From Aquimarina mytili (GTDB lineage: Bacteria > Bacteroidota > Bacteroidia > Flavobacteriales > Flavobacteriaceae): a DNA stretch of 64,000 nt. The notes beneath the pieces are model-generated. The model was not told the origin of the DNA. It saw only the letters and a program-made list of their open reading frames with translations, and searched no databases. A program made the position numbers and the translations under genes. Below are positions 63,738 through 64,000 of this stretch, piece after piece. The DNA is taken from NCBI RefSeq assembly GCF_016735115.1, contig NZ_JAERQJ010000004.1:389401-453400 (forward strand). Reading direction: 5' to 3'. Each line of letters starts with the position of its first letter. The stretch's first letter is position 1.

Positions 63738-64000
63738 GCTCGTAATTTTAGTAGCAAAAATACTATTTAATTTTGGTAAAATTTTTTGAAACTATAAAGT
63801 TCCGGCTAGGCGGACAAATTTTAGAATATAACTTGTTGCTTATCATGAAAAAATACTAAAAAAAAAGCGTCAATTCGATTTCTATGACAAATTCAAGCGG
63901 TTTTGATAAAAAGTTTGATTTTTAATCAAAGCAAAAATGATGTGTATAATTTTGTTTCTTACAGCATTTAGTACACTCATTTTATTTTTACCTTCTTCTA
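63738..64000. other. End of window, no gene seen
   Basis: This is the upstream region of the phosphohexomutase gene. A -7-like TAATTTTG at 63947-63954 on the plus strand may serve a gene beyond the window, but no well-spaced -33 box is visible. Confidence 0.4.

Overview
The window looks like the chromosome of a marine member of the Flavobacteriaceae, of the Aquimarina/Kordia type. The DNA is AT-rich. Promoters fit the Bacteroidetes -33 TTG / -7 TAnnTTTG pattern. There are SusC/SusD, FecR and ECF sigma sets, DUF4249 and DUF4302 lipoproteins, type IX secretion (T9SS) C-terminal tails, and a fused NagB/LmbE protein. No tRNA, rRNA, intact insertion sequence or CRISPR array was seen.

Layout. 0-9 kb is a chitin-use block: the end of a NagB-LmbE glucosamine-6-phosphate deaminase, a secreted GH20 hexosaminidase, and an 1850-residue secreted chitinase with three GH18 domains. 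Together they would cut chitin to GlcNAc and feed glucosamine-6-P into glycolysis. At 9.03-9.23 kb lies a mirrored array of 21-nt repeats. At 9.4-11.7 kb are a lipoprotein esterase and an M28 peptidase. From 12.2 to 25.7 kb a four-gene outer-membrane module occurs twice in tandem: secreted protein of unknown family, STN-containing TonB receptor, DUF4249 lipoprotein, macroglobulin-like protein. From 25.8 to 35.3 kb is a SusC/SusD system with a zinc metallohydrolase lipoprotein, a DUF4302 lipoprotein, FecR and an ECF sigma factor. From 35.3 to 43.8 kb is an alpha-glucan/trehalose block: MFS transporter, trehalose-phosphate synthase/phosphatase fusion, GH15 enzyme, CBM9-like protein and a secreted alpha-amylase.

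From 44.4 to 52.6 kb is a fatty-acid beta-oxidation regulon: MarR regulator, FadB-like protein, thiolase, acyl-CoA dehydrogenase, and a separate acyl-CoA ligase. The MarR gene and the ligase gene each have a near-identical palindrome just upstream of the start, which predicts a shared operator. Then come purL, an array of 41-bp palindromic repeats (56.5-56.75 kb), an RsmB-like rRNA methyltransferase, a BNR-repeat lipoprotein, and a sigma / anti-sigma-like / Spy-like operon.

The most striking noncoding object is at 60.94-61.95 kb. Four tandem units of about 284 bp each carry a promoter with the same spacing, a C-rich-loop hairpin, a second hairpin and an intrinsic terminator. They read as four copies of a small RNA gene of about 130 nt. 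The window closes with a phosphohexomutase gene.
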